In this document: in pieces, positions 36,444 to 51,289 of the stretch | Layout: each line of letters begins with the position of its first letter | Position numbering within the stretch: the stretch's first letter is position 1 | NCBI GenBank assembly: GCA_005408345.1 | Contig: SEMN01000100.1 | Span: 489,001 to 553,000 of the forward strand | Length of the DNA stretch: 64,000 nucleotides | Source of the DNA: Macquaria australasica | Taxonomy: Eukaryota > Chordata > Actinopteri > Centrarchiformes > Percichthyidae | Reading direction: 5' to 3' | Program-made: the position numbers and the translations under genes | Notes under the pieces: generated by a model | Seen by the model: only the letters and a program-made list of their open reading frames with translations | Told to the model about the DNA's origin: nothing | Database searches by the model: none

Positions 36444-39413
36444 ATCTTCTGCGTTGTTAAAATTATAATGGCTTAACACTGTTTTAAATTAATATGTATA
36501 GTGATCTTGTCAGATCCCTTCAGCTTCTGAAATTCTATCTGCCCATGTGTTATGTTTAGACCGCTAGTAGGGATTGTAAGTGCCCTAGCCTAATTGATAC
36601 ATTAAGCAACAACTGTGAACTTCTTAATTAGAGGTGGCTGCGTGCAACTAATGTAATCAGAAGCACTGACAATGAAGCTTGGAAAAATGTAACCTAAAAT
36701 GAGATGCATTGTAAGGAGTAAGAATAAAAGAAGAAATCCTTAAATTATTTCTGTTAAAAGCGCATCATAACTGTTACCTTAAAATAACCACACTTTTGGG
36801 TGTTTTACCTCATCAAAGTATGGGCAAGACTATAATGATTATTTTGGCAAACTGAAGGAGTTTTTACATGTATTTCGCAGAACAAATATGGGAATACAGT
36901 TAAACTGATACTATGGTTTATGTTAATGTCATTTATGCCATTAGGCCATTATTTCTTGATTTGACACCCACTTTTGTCACTGGTTGTTTTGTGCAACATA
37001 TCTGTCACATTACATAGAAAAAGCTTAAGATATATAGCTATGAAGTTGATATTTATCAGAAGGTAAATTCTCAAAGAAATGTGTAATTTCTAAAAACATT
37101 GACTACATTGTTTAAAATATAACCTTTTTTTTTAAGACCAGACAAGTTTTATTTAGATCTACTAACATGAATATCCATTTTTGTTACACTTTTCCTAAAG
37201 GAGTGAACTGATACTATTCCACTGTGATTTTTGAACTGCTGTATTGGTCACAGAATATGGCTGAATTGCTTCTTAATTTTTATACATTTAAACACATTCT
37301 CAGAAACTTTGTTAAAATGATGCCACTTTGTAAGGAAAATATGAAACGAGCTCAAGTCTGAGGAGCATCAGACCTCTAAAGACAGTTTAAGAAAGAGGCC
37401 ATCCTGTGTCAAGCAACAGGCGAGATTCATTGGCCATGTTGAGCCAATTAACACGCAAGGGCACATCCCGAATGAATTAAAAACACCCTAATCCGATCAG
37501 TGTGAAAAGCAAGGCCATTTCCTTCACAGGCCTGGACCAGATGGCACTCACACTCAGATGCTGCATTGAAACAGGCCAGGCCCAGTCACACAGTGTGAAA
37601 TTGGGTTAGTGCCTGAGTTTAACATAGGCCCTGGGCAATGTGAGCTCCCAAACCCATTCTCCCCTGGCCTAAAGGTACAGGGCCCACCATGCCAATCTTT
37701 GGCCCCATATTTAATTATCATTCTCAATGCACCTCAATAACTCAGTCATTTCAGTCAGAGGTGGAGCTGACAGCTTCTTAGATTCATTTGTCTCTTTAGA
37801 CCAGTCAACCTTGTACATATCCCACATAGCCCCCTGACATACCACAGAATGTTCTCTTGTAGCATAGCAGACAAGCACAGCTCTGTTGGATAGAATATCA
37901 CAGACTCTGTTTGTACACTCTGACCCGAGCTGGGTGGTGTTACCATGCTGAGGCCTAAGTTCTTGCTTTGTTGGAATAATGGCTTGTTGGGGTTTCCAAA
38001 GCTCTTAAGTATCAGCTTTCACCCTTTGCAGGGAATAAATAGTACAAATGTTGGGTGATTCTCGTCAAAATGACTACAAAAGCAGTGGTTGTGCTATGTC
38101 ATCTTGGTCCTTGTCTTAAATAAAAAACACAGCTCTCTAATGGTTGTTTGGCTTAAGGTTGGTATTACCACTTGACACCACAAAGGCAGAAAATGAGGAG
38201 CAGAAGCTGTAAGGGAAACCACACCACCACACATCCCAGCATCCAATTCCGCACTGCTATGGTCAGAGCATCCTGCCTCTATCTTCACCAAGAGAGGGGA
38301 GTCACCCTTGCCAACAAGTCCTGTTCCACGGTGTTCACAAACACCCAAAAATGTTATGCAATGAAACTAACTTTTTTGTTAATAATTGTTAATCAGCATC
38401 ATACAGTTTTAGGAAGGATTTGATGAGAAATTGCAAAAGTATGTAGACTTTAAGCCAGACGTTGTCACTAATACTAAACCTGTTGAAGGCTTTAGGAACA
38501 TTTTGAATGTGGAGTTGTGTGTAAACTGTTCTGAACTGCACTGAAGTAACAAATTGGAGTGTGTCAGCAGCAGATACTGTGAACATACTGGATACATTTG
38601 CGACTAAGCCAAAGAAAGACCTAGCTAAGCTGGGCTGCTTTGCACATGAGTAGCTTGCACTGCCACTGTCAAGGGTTAACCCCTGACAGACAGTCTGGTG
38701 AAACAACATAGATGACCGTGAAGAACAGGAATTTCACCGGCAAGCCTGAAAGCCACATAGTTCTTCTTTCCACATCACATACTGTATCTGCTCCTCCCTG
38801 TTTTCCACCCCCACATATACCTCTTTGCCTCGCCACATTGTCTTCTTCCCCTATCAATGTCAAAGGCAAATTATGCTGCAGCCTTGAGGACAGGTCAAAC
38901 TAATTCAATCTAATCTGTCAGATAAAATGATGGGCGAGTGAGGATCAAAGAGAAATTGAATGGGATGAAAAAATTAAAAGGGAGGACTCAGTTTCTTTTG
39001 AATTATAGCCTAAAGTTTCCTGATTCAAAATGGGTTGACCCATCTTCACATCACACTTCATACTGTATTCCCAGAAAAAAAAAACACTTTCTTATCTGTG
39101 TTAGCCTCCACCTGTGCTGGTTAAGTGAGTGGCTTAAAAAACCCTCTGCCTAAACTCTACCTCGCTGGCTTTCCACACACATGGGATTCGTGCTGGAGAA
39201 GGTGTGGAGGGTGTCTTGGCAGGCTCTGGGCCTTGCCGAAGCATTTCCCGTCTCCTGAACACAGGATCAGGTGTCGCCATTTTCACAGCACCTTCTGGTT
39301 CTGTTTAACAGGAAATGAAGTCCATCAGAAGAACTCTGACCAAAACTGAGCCAGAATGGGCCGTGACAGGCAGGAATATTAGCCTGTGACGGCAGTCAGT
39401 AATTGAATGATCG

Positions 39414-39427
39414 CCCCCCCCCCCCCC
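39414..39427. repeat. Poly(C) homopolymer
   Basis: Fourteen consecutive C residues. Confidence 0.97.
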
Positions 39428-41240
39428 TCACTCGTAATGAAGAGAATATGTGCTGGGAATGTGTTTGTCCTTCTCTATCCTTCGTCTGCCCTTTTCCTTT
39501 CCTTTTTTCCACCCCTTTTTTCCCCCTTAATAAATCATTTGTGGGGGCAGAAATAAGGGATGATTTTACTTCACTTCAAAGTGCTTCTCATGGTGTCATT
39601 TCTGTAACCTCAAAGTGATGATGCATTAAAAAGGCTTCGGGTGAGCTCTGAGAGTGTTTTTCGCCTTTAAACAAAGCTGTGCTGATAATGTCGTGAGAGA
39701 GTGAGCTGAAGTACATGAGAGATCAATTATCACACCTCATTTTGTTCTCATATGCAAAATGATAATGGGTGGACCATGTCAGACCTGAACCATCAGGTGG
39801 TGTATCCTTTCTCCATAAATGTGTTTCACAGATTGTCTGAAGGGGTCTGTTAAATCCCTTTACCAGTTAAAAAGCTAAAGGGAAAGAATTTGGCTTCTCC
39901 TTGATCTGTCTTCAAATGTCCCTCTGCGGACAAGATTTAAGAGTGATAAACCAACAGAATAAACCTAACACTCAGCATGATATCACCACACACTTGTAAA
40001 CACTACTTTCATATTGGAAGGTCTATAAAAAAATATGTTATCTTGTAGTCCTTCCTGTGTGTTTGTGTGCATCTACAGTATGTATGTTCCAGTGAGACAG
40101 GGTACATGTGCCACAAAAGGAGGCTTGGGTTTATGGCAATGTGTGAGGGAAGGTGATGCTGCTGAGGAAGCGGGAGGCACAGCTTTGAGGTGCAGCGTCA
40201 TGTTTCACATAGCTTTGGGGAGAATGTCAACTCTGAGAAGAATTCTTAATACAATAATTGCTTTGAGACTTGTTCGTATTAATATTTCTCTGACTTTGGT
40301 TTTGTATCTTTTAAACCTTAACCAAAATCAGTTGTAGTGTATTGCTGCTGGAATGCCTGTCAGACTGGGCCCTGACCCTGGGCTGGCTGCTATAATGATG
40401 GGAAGATGAAAGAGCCAGGCCCATTCCCAGGCTGCCCTGTTAGGGGGTGCAAGCCTGTGAAATGGAGAGATAATGGAGACCAGGTGTGCTGTGGATGCCT
40501 GAGACACTCCTCAGTCAGTCTGAGAGCTCCTCTCAGTGAGAGGGAGGGCGCACTACCACTGTTGAAAACGGACCAGGCCACAGTCCAATTCCTCACTCCA
40601 TATCATGCACACACATATATACTATGTAATATATATGTAAAAATACATAGTAATTCAGTATATATGCTTACGTTGGTGGAGTTGGACACCTACCAAGTGG
40701 TGCACCTGTATTTAAACTGGTCTTTTTTTTTCTCCTCATAAAAACTACATTGTGGCTTTTATTCATAAAGTGAGAATGTGGGCTGAAAATCAACATTTTG
40801 CTTGAATTACATGCGTGTGTGTCTCCGTGGCGTTCATAAGCATGATAATTTGCCCATTAATGAACGACTATTTTTGAGCATTCACCCTTTGTATCTGTCG
40901 TCAATTTAAAGTACAGAAGTTTTAAAAGAAAGGTCAGGCAGACTGGCCGCAAAAGTGTTTCTAATTGGCACAGACAGGCTCGCAAAGCTCTGCTGTAATT
41001 ACAATCTAATTAGCAGGCAGCTAGCAGAATCCAACATTCCATTTAACATCAACAATTTAACCCTTTACAGGAACCCTCCAAGAACATATTTCAAAGATTC
41101 TAGCAGATCCTGTGGGAGGAACAGTCTGCCCCACTTCTATCGTCTACAGGAGGTCAGTAAATGTCAATTGGAGAGAGAGCTGGAAATGTTGAAGAGGGAC
41201 TCAAGTGAAGATAAGTCCTCATTAAAGCCTTCTCCATAAG

Positions 41241-44200
41241 AGCTTGTTGAATGATAAATATTAAACATTGATTACATACAAATAGGAATGACTCTCTTAT
41301 CATCACCAACTATTGTCTTCCTGAGATTATCACATAATTAAATCTAACAGGGTCCTGCTGAGGCCTTTTTGTCAAGTGAGTGAATTACTAATTATTCCCA
41401 CATGAATAAGGGGCAATCACAGCGGCTGCCATATGAACAAGCATGCAAAGGTAGTCAATCCATAAGAATATGAGACTATTGCAAGAAGGCAGATTCTTAT
41501 TTGATTTGCTCGGTCCGGCTATTAAAAGGGCTGCCACTCAGGATGGCTTATCTTGTGAGCCAAAATGTGTTTTCACATTTTGGAATATAGTTTTTCATAT
41601 TGTGTAAATCAAACAGTCGTTATGTTTACCAGATAATTTTAGGGGAGGCACAAAAGGCCTGTTCCAAGTGATTGAAAACTTCAAATGCAAAATAAAAAGG
41701 CAAGTTTCAAGCATTTATATTGTGAGTGAAAGACAACAAAAACACTTTTTGGTTCAGGTTGAACACAGTCAAACGGGATCTCAGAGACTGACCCTTTTTA
41801 CTTCGTGAATAGGTGGTTTTCAGATGAAAATTCAGCCGTTTCCATTTTCCCGTTAAGTTACTGATATTTCAATTGAGTTTATTCTGCCGGAGCTGTCACT
41901 GCACCTGACCTCTCTGGACAGAATATATATTAAAAGTCTGTGGATTCAAATTGCATGAGTTTGGTTTAGGGGAGGCTGGAGTCATGCATCTGGTCCAAAC
42001 TGTGTCCTCTGTGTCTCTTTGCTCTGTCTTACAGCTGGTACATGCCTCCCCTGGATCTGTCTTTCCTACCACTCTCATTCTGACAAATGCTTCTAAAAAA
42101 AAAAGTAAACATGGTCTAATGAGAAACACATTCACTCTTCCTTTTCTCTCCTCTTCATTCTCCAAAGCATGCTGTTAAGTTCGTATAACACAACCTCCAC
42201 AGTAACAGGAGTCAGTGTAATGCTGGAGAGAAGTCTGAGCAGTTTGACTTAGAGTTTGTTGGGCTACAATTCCTACAATTGTGAATCATACGTAATTAAT
42301 CTGCACCATACTGCCTCAAGCCCAGCCCTACCCCCAACACACACTCACTCACACCAGTGCACACACACCCTATCCTTTGGTCTGCCTCTTTATCCTTCTC
42401 ACTGTCTACCTCATATAGACATGATACTCTCAACGTATCAAGCCAAGGTCACTGAATATCCATTTCAAATTGTTGCCTACTGCTACAGCTTGAAATTAAT
42501 AAGGCCACCATTTAAATGCTACAGTTATCAAACTCATATAACAAATGCTGGGCAATCTTCCCACAACGCACTCTTTCCCTCTCCGCCTCCCTTGATATAT
42601 TAATTTTTGACCAAACGTCCCCACTTGACTACTGTAACGAGGTATGATGTATTGAGCCTTGGCTGTTGCCATGGAGACAGCAGTCCCCTCTTACTTGTCA
42701 TTAGAGCGCAAACAAGCACTGGCATCTAATGTCATTCCAGTCAACATGAGGGAGAGCGATGAGAAAGGGAGAGACTGTGTTGAATCCCTTACTCCCTTTC
42801 CTCAGTTTGAATTGGTTTTTGTGTGGATTATTTGGATTGTACTGGATGTTATGGGCCAACACACGGTGTGCAGGGGCATTGTTAGGTCATATACCTGGGG
42901 AGAGGCACATTTACTCTTGTCTTTGTATGTTTCTCGCATCCCAGTCCTTTCATGTTGGCCTGTAAATGGAAATAGGTGTCTGGATGTTAAGGAATAATTA
43001 CCTGTCTAAGGCATTTTTCCTACTTGTTTTGTCCTGTCCCATGCCTTGGCTCTCAGATAATTAGAAATTCATTTTCTATAGTTTGGATTCATTTGATGGT
43101 TGCTTTAGAATGCAAAATGAGAAATGTTCATTTTTAGTATGGTGTTTATAGTAAATAAACTACTCAAAGGAAGTTAATTAGGATAGTTTTGATGGAAAGT
43201 AAGATAACATCCTGTGCTTCTCATTATCTGTACAACTGAAACTGCAGACTGATTGGGTTTGAGGAGAAGAAAGCAGACAAATGCTCAACATCTTCAATGC
43301 AGAACAGAGAAAAAAGAAAATACAACAAATGAGTCTCATCAAAATTGGGAAAATGCTATGCAGTTTTCTCTCAGCTAGTATCATTTTAAGCTCTGGTAAG
43401 ATAATGACATTGTAACTGAGTAATAGTACTGCAGGAGCTTTGGAACATTCCAGTCTATTTTATTTCCATTTAAGATAAAGCTTTCTACTTGTTGTCTCGG
43501 CATGAAAGTGTGCTTCATTTTCAGATGTTCTTTCTCCCCTCATTTCAGTTTTAATCAGTGGCTGCTTTCTAGTCCCATTGTTTGAGGTGAAAGTGTAGCC
43601 GCATGCCTCACTGTCTTTTCTCTGAACATAATCTCTTCCTCACACAGAACAATAATCCTACCTTATTTTCTCTCTTGGTGTTGGTCTTTTATTACTTCCA
43701 GGTGTTAAGGCCTGTCTCCCTCGCAAGCAGATGTGCTGGGGGAAAAAAATATGCCCTTTGTTTGGAGTTGTGCTATTTCAAACTGAATATTAAGTTGGCA
43801 ATGCTCGCTGAGGGCAGACGACAGGGAAAAAAAGACCAAAATAAAAACTAGGTGAATGAGTATTTGCATTAAAGAAAAACAGTGAAAGATGTGGGGGATT
43901 GAATAAACAAATGGAATACAGATCAAACCTGTACGCTGTGTGCACAGAAAATAGTCACGAAAGAAACTGCTACTCAGGAAAAAAAAGAAACAGATGCAGA
44001 AACCAAAGTCAAGAAAAAAGTAGTAAAACATTTTTTTTTTTGTTAAAGCTACAGTAGGTTTAGTGATTCATGGGGACTGCTGGACACCACATCTGTTAGT
44101 GAGCTGTCTGTTGACTGGTCAGTTTTTGTATGGAGATATAAAACTTACATCTGGCATGATCTGCTATAAGAAGTTTTTAGTATGTTTTTACTGTATTACC

Positions 44201-47200
44201 TTTCCTACAGTGAACATTTTGCTGGTTATACAATAACATTTTTACACTGGTTGTTTAATAAAGCGGTTGTCTACTAAATAATAATAACTTGTTGCTTAAT
44301 ACCCTTTTTTTCTTGATATACACCTGCCAAGAGTAATATTAGATTTTGCAGAGAAACACAGAGCCTGTAGCAGTTGTGTTATAGACTCTCTAAAATATCC
44401 ATTTTGGACTTTCTCCTTTTTCCTGCAAGCAACTAAACTGAGATCACATGTACTTGCAATGAAAAGTGACAGAAAATTGACTAAAGCATTGGAAATCAAT
44501 GGAAAGTAAATGTGCTCCCTAAGTACAAGTGAACAGCTGATAGCTGCCTTCTGTCTATCTCTCTCGTTGCCTTTCTATCTCTCTTTTCCTCTCTACTTTT
44601 TTCTATTCCTTTTCTGCTTCTGTCTCTTCTTTCACTCACTATCACATACTCTACATCTCTCCATCTGCTGAGCCAATACATACATACTCGACAAAGAATA
44701 CACAATTTAAGGTGCGTACAAGTGTGCCTATGTGCATCCAAATGAAAGAGTGCTGACAATATATTACTTTTGTCTGTTCTTAGAGTAGATGCCAGGTCAG
44801 TGTAAAAAACTACAGATAAAGTGGTAATTTAAGGGTTGTCATACTTTTCTTAGTGTGACAACCCCTTGCCAAGGTTGTGTAAGCCATCTTCTGAAAACGT
44901 GCAGTTAGGCTTATTAGTCATAGACTCCGTTTAATCAAGCAGGTTCATTCTTAAGAACAGATAATTATTAACAAAAAGACAATGCTCACCTCACATTATC
45001 ATTCTGACCTGTAATTGCAGTATTCCCAGTTGGCCAATTGGCACAAGACAGAAAATGCTGAAAATCAATGGTGCAATGCATCGTTTGCCAGTTAAGTCAA
45101 AAGTATATTAGATATTGTTTGGAACACACGGACACACACTTAAAAAGTTGATGTAGGGCTCTCTTGAAATTCATTGGTGAGATGCATCATTCTCCTCTAG
45201 TTTCAACAAAATCTCATCAGCAGAGTCAGAGATGTAATGCACAATGGACAGACAAATGAATAGAGTCATTGAAGGACACCAATCTACAAACCCTCCACAA
45301 TGATGATTTCAGTGATGATCGTATAGAGTATGAAGGAAATAGTGCTTTAAGGTACCCTGTGGAAAGTCTTTAATACCAGCTGGCAGTTGGTGGCAGTAAT
45401 GTGTTGAATGTTCAAAAAAAAAAAGACGTGTTTGTTTACAATGACCTCCACAGGATATCTTTAATGCACAGAGAAAATAGGACCAGAAATGAACAGCCTG
45501 ATGGCTTCTGGCTTAAAGTCACCAATAGATTACCCCCCACCCCCACCCCCCAGGTGTCCAGCTGTTTCATTATATCTGTAATCAACATGGTGAATTGGCT
45601 ACTTCTGAATCACTGAGGCTACAATGAAAAACCTGGTGCCGCTATATTCAAAGGAATATTGAATACTTTGGCTATTCAACAGGCACAAAAGCCTGATGAA
45701 GCTATGTATGTAAGCTACACAGGTCTCAGCAATTGAAAAACTGAATGTACCTTCGATAGCATAGCTCGACGGATACTGGATTTTTGAAGCCAATACCAAT
45801 ATCGATATATTATATATAACAATATATTGCTCAGGCTCCAATAGATGGGGGTTTCACACTGGCAGACCAAAGGCAATTTCCTCAAATATAGCTGACCCTA
45901 CATGTAAGCAAAAAAAGGTAAAATACATTTCTAAATGTTCTTGATTTTCTCATGTTGCCACTGAAAGTGCCATAAAGACAAATGTTAAGGAGACTCTATG
46001 TAGCAGGAGCATTTTTTAAAGATTTACAAAATTGGCCCCATGAATGTCAACATCCTAGCTGACTTAGGTTTGAGGTTATGTGGACAGATGACCCACTGTT
46101 AAATGTAAAACAAAATTAGGTGTACCCTTAATATTCTGTCTGCGAGTCCTATTTCATCAGAATAACGTCGTGAAATTTTGTCAGCTAAAGGGAAAATATG
46201 TTTTGGGTAACCCAAATCTTACATTTAATAGTTTGGGATTTAAAGTGAATTATTTTCATTGATGTTTCCTTTATAATCCTTTAATATCAACCGCTCTCTT
46301 GACATAGACTATGCTCTCATGATTTTAAACAGAACTCAGAAAATACATTTGCATGCTGATGTTAAGTTTTCACAATTATATTCCCGTCATGAATCAATTC
46401 TCTCCGAGTCAATTTACCAAGTTTGAAGAAATAAAAAACAGGCTTTGGCAATTATTTCATGACGTCAGGTCCCCAACAGGTTTAGATGACATTAATCTTA
46501 ATCCAGACCTCTTGTTCCACAAGAGATCAATGGACGAAGTGACAAATCAATAGAATTTCATAAAAGTCTCTATCAGTTTTCCACTGTTCACCAAGCTGCG
46601 CTGGCCCATGATCTGTCTCTCTCTGTCTAGTATTCAAGCATATCATATTGCCATGTGACAATAATGGAAACTGCTAAACTCAACACTTGCATACTGAGCC
46701 TGTGGCATTTTCCAAAGAGACGGAAGGTCTTGCTATAACGTACATCATAGTTTACATACTCTTGTTTTAGAGAGCAGCCCAGCCCATATGCTAATACTAG
46801 CTGTTATGCATGAGAGCATTTACTGTGGTGTATATATTATGAATGAAGAGGAGTTACATGTCCAAATATGTGGATTGCATAAAGAGAGCAATGGGATTAT
46901 GGGTAAAAAAGCTCTGTGGGATTGTTTTTTATGGTTTTGTTGGTGAAGCTTCTGGCTGTGTTACTTGTATGTTCCCTAAGTAATGTTTTCTTTTGTAAGA
47001 TGGAGTCATCACCTGGGGAAATCAAGGTTCAGGTAAAATATGAATTTATCAAAACAAACAGAAGGCATAAATGTAAACAAAGAAATATAAAACCAAAAGG
47101 TTTTTTTCTGTCTTTCTCTCTCCACCCACACCACCCACCCACCCTCTTTCTTCCCACACAGACTGGTGTGAGTGTGACCAGGCAGGGGTTAAATCCATTG

Positions 47201-50200
47201 CACCATAAAAAGGAGCTGTTCATAAAATGGAGGAATAAGAAGCAGAAATAATATTTCAAGTATGATTAGTTCATCCGCAGGGCACCTTGTGCGATTGAGA
47301 AAGGGGGTGAGAGTGGGAGGGGGCATTGTGCACGGCAAGCAGTAAATTATATCTAGCCTTTGAATGATTCCTGCAGATCCTATTACGACAGTGAGGGGGA
47401 CTGGGGAATGGTGGGGGGAATGGGGCAGTTGGGAGAGAGAAAAGCAGCAGAACGAATCGGATGAATTCTGTTTCCAGCTGTCCGAATGATGGGGGAGATG
47501 AGGGTGTGTGTGCGGGGGTGTGGGGTGCAGAGAAAGGACAATAAGACAATAATTCATTCTCCGCTCTAAAACATGTAGATGCATGTCGTGTAGACATGCA
47601 AACAGACAGACTCCAAACACTTTAGTCCTCTAGCCATCTCTCTGCCCAAATTTTTCACCAGGTCCTCCTGCCAAATGGAGAAAAATACTATCACCCATTA
47701 CCACCCCTCCACCCTCCCTGAATATTTGAGAGGCGCTTGTCTGCCATTTGTCACTTTGACTGGTGATATAGTAGCTGATAGTGGCATTAACATGCTGCTG
47801 TAGCAGATAGTCCTCACCGGGAAACAGAGATGCTAAATTTATTCACCCACCGCCTCAATTTTGACAATGGTTACCAAATATTGTACATCAGTCCTTTTTC
47901 TTTCTGGGTTATTAAAGCACAAAGACAATACTTTTTGCACCAGTTGATGCCTTGTTGTTAACATGTGAAAAGAAATGAGCTGCAATCTGTATATACATTA
48001 TTTTCTTTCAATCATATTTATGTCGTAAATAAATAAAAATACTGATTTTTTATTTCTTCTTATGTCTCATTATTATACAATGTATGTCTTTGTGTTTATA
48101 TAACCTCCATCTGTATTCCATATACTTTTTTTATCCCATTACTACTTGGTGTTGCAGTTTATTTTAATCTAATCCAATGTAATCCAAATATGGTATAGTT
48201 TGAAGGGTTTTAATTATATTGTATTATATTATATTCAAAGATAATAAAAAGAAATTGAGACAAAGAGACAAGCTTCATCTGTAGTACTGAAAAATATTTG
48301 CTTTCTTAAGTTAACTGTATCTAAAACATTTTCTTTATGTTTTTAATAAATCCACAGGATTATCAACTCTTGCTTTAATTTCTCAGCAGTGTCTAAAAAT
48401 AAAGCTGTGAATAAAACCTTGAAGTGTACATTGAACAATTTGAATTGGAAATGTAATTTGTGGAGAAGAATCAGATGCGCAACAGGACATGTACACACTG
48501 TTTAGTCTGTGGCAGGTGGTAAAGGTTTAACATTAGAAATCTATTGACACAAGTGCTGACACACACCACCTAAAGCTCAAAATTCCTTGGATATGAGCTG
48601 CTTAAACAGGTGAAGTGTTGCAGAAATATAATCACCAGTAGTCAACTGCTTATCGGCATCACATTACAGTCTCTGTCCTTTACCAGGGAAATCTGTCTTG
48701 TGAAAGTGAGTTCACACCACCCACAAGCAAAAGTTTACAAGGTTTGACTTGACTAAGATTAAATATCACATTTGAAAAAGTTCTCAACACAGGAAATAAA
48801 AAGAATAAATCAAGCAGTAATCACAAATCTGAGGCCAGATATGTTGAAGCTTTTCCAGTTCTTTTTCTCAACATGATGAGGTGTATATTTTCAATTACCT
48901 CATGAAATGTCCCTCTAGTCCAGCATCCCTATTCTGAAAAAACAGTTTGATTTACTGTATGTATGAGTTCATTAATTAAGCCTCATTTCTGCAAACTGTG
49001 TTGGATGGTGGGTGAGTGCCAAGGCAGAGAACAGAGGGTCTGGACATTTAATGCAGAACATTAATAATAACAGGGGAGGAAGCAAGGGGGAATTAAAATG
49101 AAAGAATTCTGCACCCAACCTCCCACTTTAATTGCAAATTTAAATTTCCTATAATGGATTCTGACATCTCAAGTCACCAAAATCCATCATTCTGAAGGGT
49201 ATTATTCCTCAATTAACCTGTCACCCCCACCACCACCACCCTGCGTCTTTCTGCAGGGCTTCAAAGAGAAATGAAGAATTCTAATTACTTTCAAATATAA
49301 AGCAGATTGATAATCCACCCTTCTTTCATACACATACACACAGTCCAATCTGTAAATTCTAGCTCTAGCTAGATGATAGCCCACATAAGTCAGGAGAAAG
49401 GTTTGCCTTATCCTCATCTGACTTAGCCTGCATTTAGTATTAAATAACTGAAATATTGTGAATGTCCAATGAGGAAATATGGGAAGAAGAAGCACAATAT
49501 CTATTTATATATGCACTGAAGTATGCATTTCCAAATCAAACTGTCCACAGAGTGCACACCCCAATGATAAACACACTGTCCATGACTATGACAGTTGCAG
49601 CCACATTCACACTTAACATAACAGCTGAAATGACATCTACCACAGCTGCTGCTAATGTCACACTCTTCACAGCTGTGACTAATGTCGTGCCCACCTCTGC
49701 TCACCACAGCCAGATCTTTCTTACAAGGAGTTCTGCTTGTTACAGCTATACGTACAGCCCAAGCAGCAACCACCACAGCTGAGTGCTGAAGCCAGTGCAC
49801 AAGGGCCTTAAGATGCAGTTCCTCTAATGGCAGCTAGAGGCTTTCTCTAAAAACTGTGACTATGTTAAAGTCAAAAATCTTGAAGGAGTCTCAAAACTTG
49901 ATTTCACTCCTTCAGTTGTGTGTGTCTGTGGCAAATTTGAGAGTCATCGTCCCATCGGATATCAGGGATTAAACAGAGCTATGTTTTGGAGTGCGTTGGC
50001 TTGATTTGCAGTGGTTTCTCACCTAGTTACATCCATCAGCTGTAGTGTGCCTACGTCTCACCTCAATTCTAGGCTTCGTCCCCTTTGTCCCCTCTAATTT
50101 TGTGGTTACAGTAACTGACAAGGTAGATATAATGGGCCCTACAGAAGCCTATAGATGGTGTCACCAATTCTTTTATCCATATTTTCTTAGGTTTGCGCTA

Positions 50201-51270
50201 CAGTATTAATGCTGAAATGCTGCCCAAGTTGCAACCACATTCACCTGCTATATCATGCAAACATGTACACTTCAACAGTTATACATAGAACAGATTATGT
50301 TGTTTCAAAACACTTAAATTCTCAGCCTTCTTTTTCAGTGCCTGCTATGGATGGCCACAATGATTGTGTGGTATATGACTCCATGGCTAGGCAACAGCTC
50401 AAACCTTGTGTTGCCATTATACAGTTATTCAAAATTGCAATGCCACAAACACATACTAAACCCTGAACTACTGTGTTCACTACAAGAATGCTGGCACCCA
50501 TATATTTGTGTGTGCTTTTTTTTCACTTGACACTATCCACCTCCCCCTAAAGATCAGGGAGGTGGATGGGAGACAACTGTACTTTAAAAGTATTGTGGAG
50601 AGATGTTCAAACCAATCTTCAAACCAATAAATCACCATGTAAACAAAGCAAGGGGTGGAAAAAACAGTGTTTCAACAGAGGGCACCAACAGAGGGCTGTT
50701 ACAGACTGTGGCTGTAAGGAGTTGTGTGAACAAATTAGGTACAAAATGAGAGCTTAGGTTTCACACATCTTGTAATGAAGCATGACTCACAAAGTCACCT
50801 GCCTTATCCTTCCATCTTATTTGTTGTTGACCAGCCACAGGCAAAAACCATTTGCCTCCTGATCACCAACATCAATGACATGAACCCACACACAATGTTT
50901 TATCTCCCCGCTGATCACTGAAACATTGTTGGTGGCATTCACACTTTCATTACTAAATAGAAAAATTAGAATCACGTTGAATGGCCAAGTATTTTCACAC
51001 ATACAAGCAATTTAACTCTAGCTGAGAGTTGCTCTGTTTACTTACATGCAGTGCCAAAACAAAAATACAGTGAGATTAACAGACAGCCTATTGTAGGTGA
51101 TTTTATCTGCATGTTTTTTTTTTTTTTTGTACAAGTGGCCATAAGTATAACTATAGCACAAACACAGCATAGTGGTAATTGCACAGTAATAGCAGGGTTT
51201 TTGAAAACAGGGTCTAAGTTCAGACTTGACATTGCTGAGTTAACTGTTCATGATTTTGATGGCCTGTGAG
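41241..51270. other. Gene-free downstream region, part 2
   Basis: No supported gene; open frames are short and unlike any family I know. Holds an X-box-like motif at 42665-42678, a conserved-looking stretch at 46340-46560 with a palindromic TGACGTCA (46460-46467), and another at about 47280-47620. Possible old repeat fragments, which I could not classify, occur near 44040-44170, 45390-45430 and 45985-46030. Confidence 0.55.
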
Positions 51271-51289
51271 AACAAACAGTTTGCTTTGT

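Larger units (their letters stand above)
35116..41240. other. Gene-free downstream region, part 1
   Basis: No supported gene. Contains the TTAA-flanked element at 35600-36443, a poly(C) run at 39414-39427, and two regulatory-looking segments: about 37430-37720, and 40900-41120 with TAATTA at 40996-41001 and CTAATTAG at 41006-41013. Confidence 0.6.

Noticed and set aside
47189..47620. 143-codon minus-strand frame
   Set aside because: His/Pro/Leu-rich low complexity with an overlapping frame at 47271-47597; no family resemblance.
49501..49800. Cysteine-rich minus-strand frame of 99 codons
   Set aside because: The Cys residues come from repeated CACA/GCTG-like words; there is no signal peptide or known Cys framework, and the + strand frame over the same bases is equally open.
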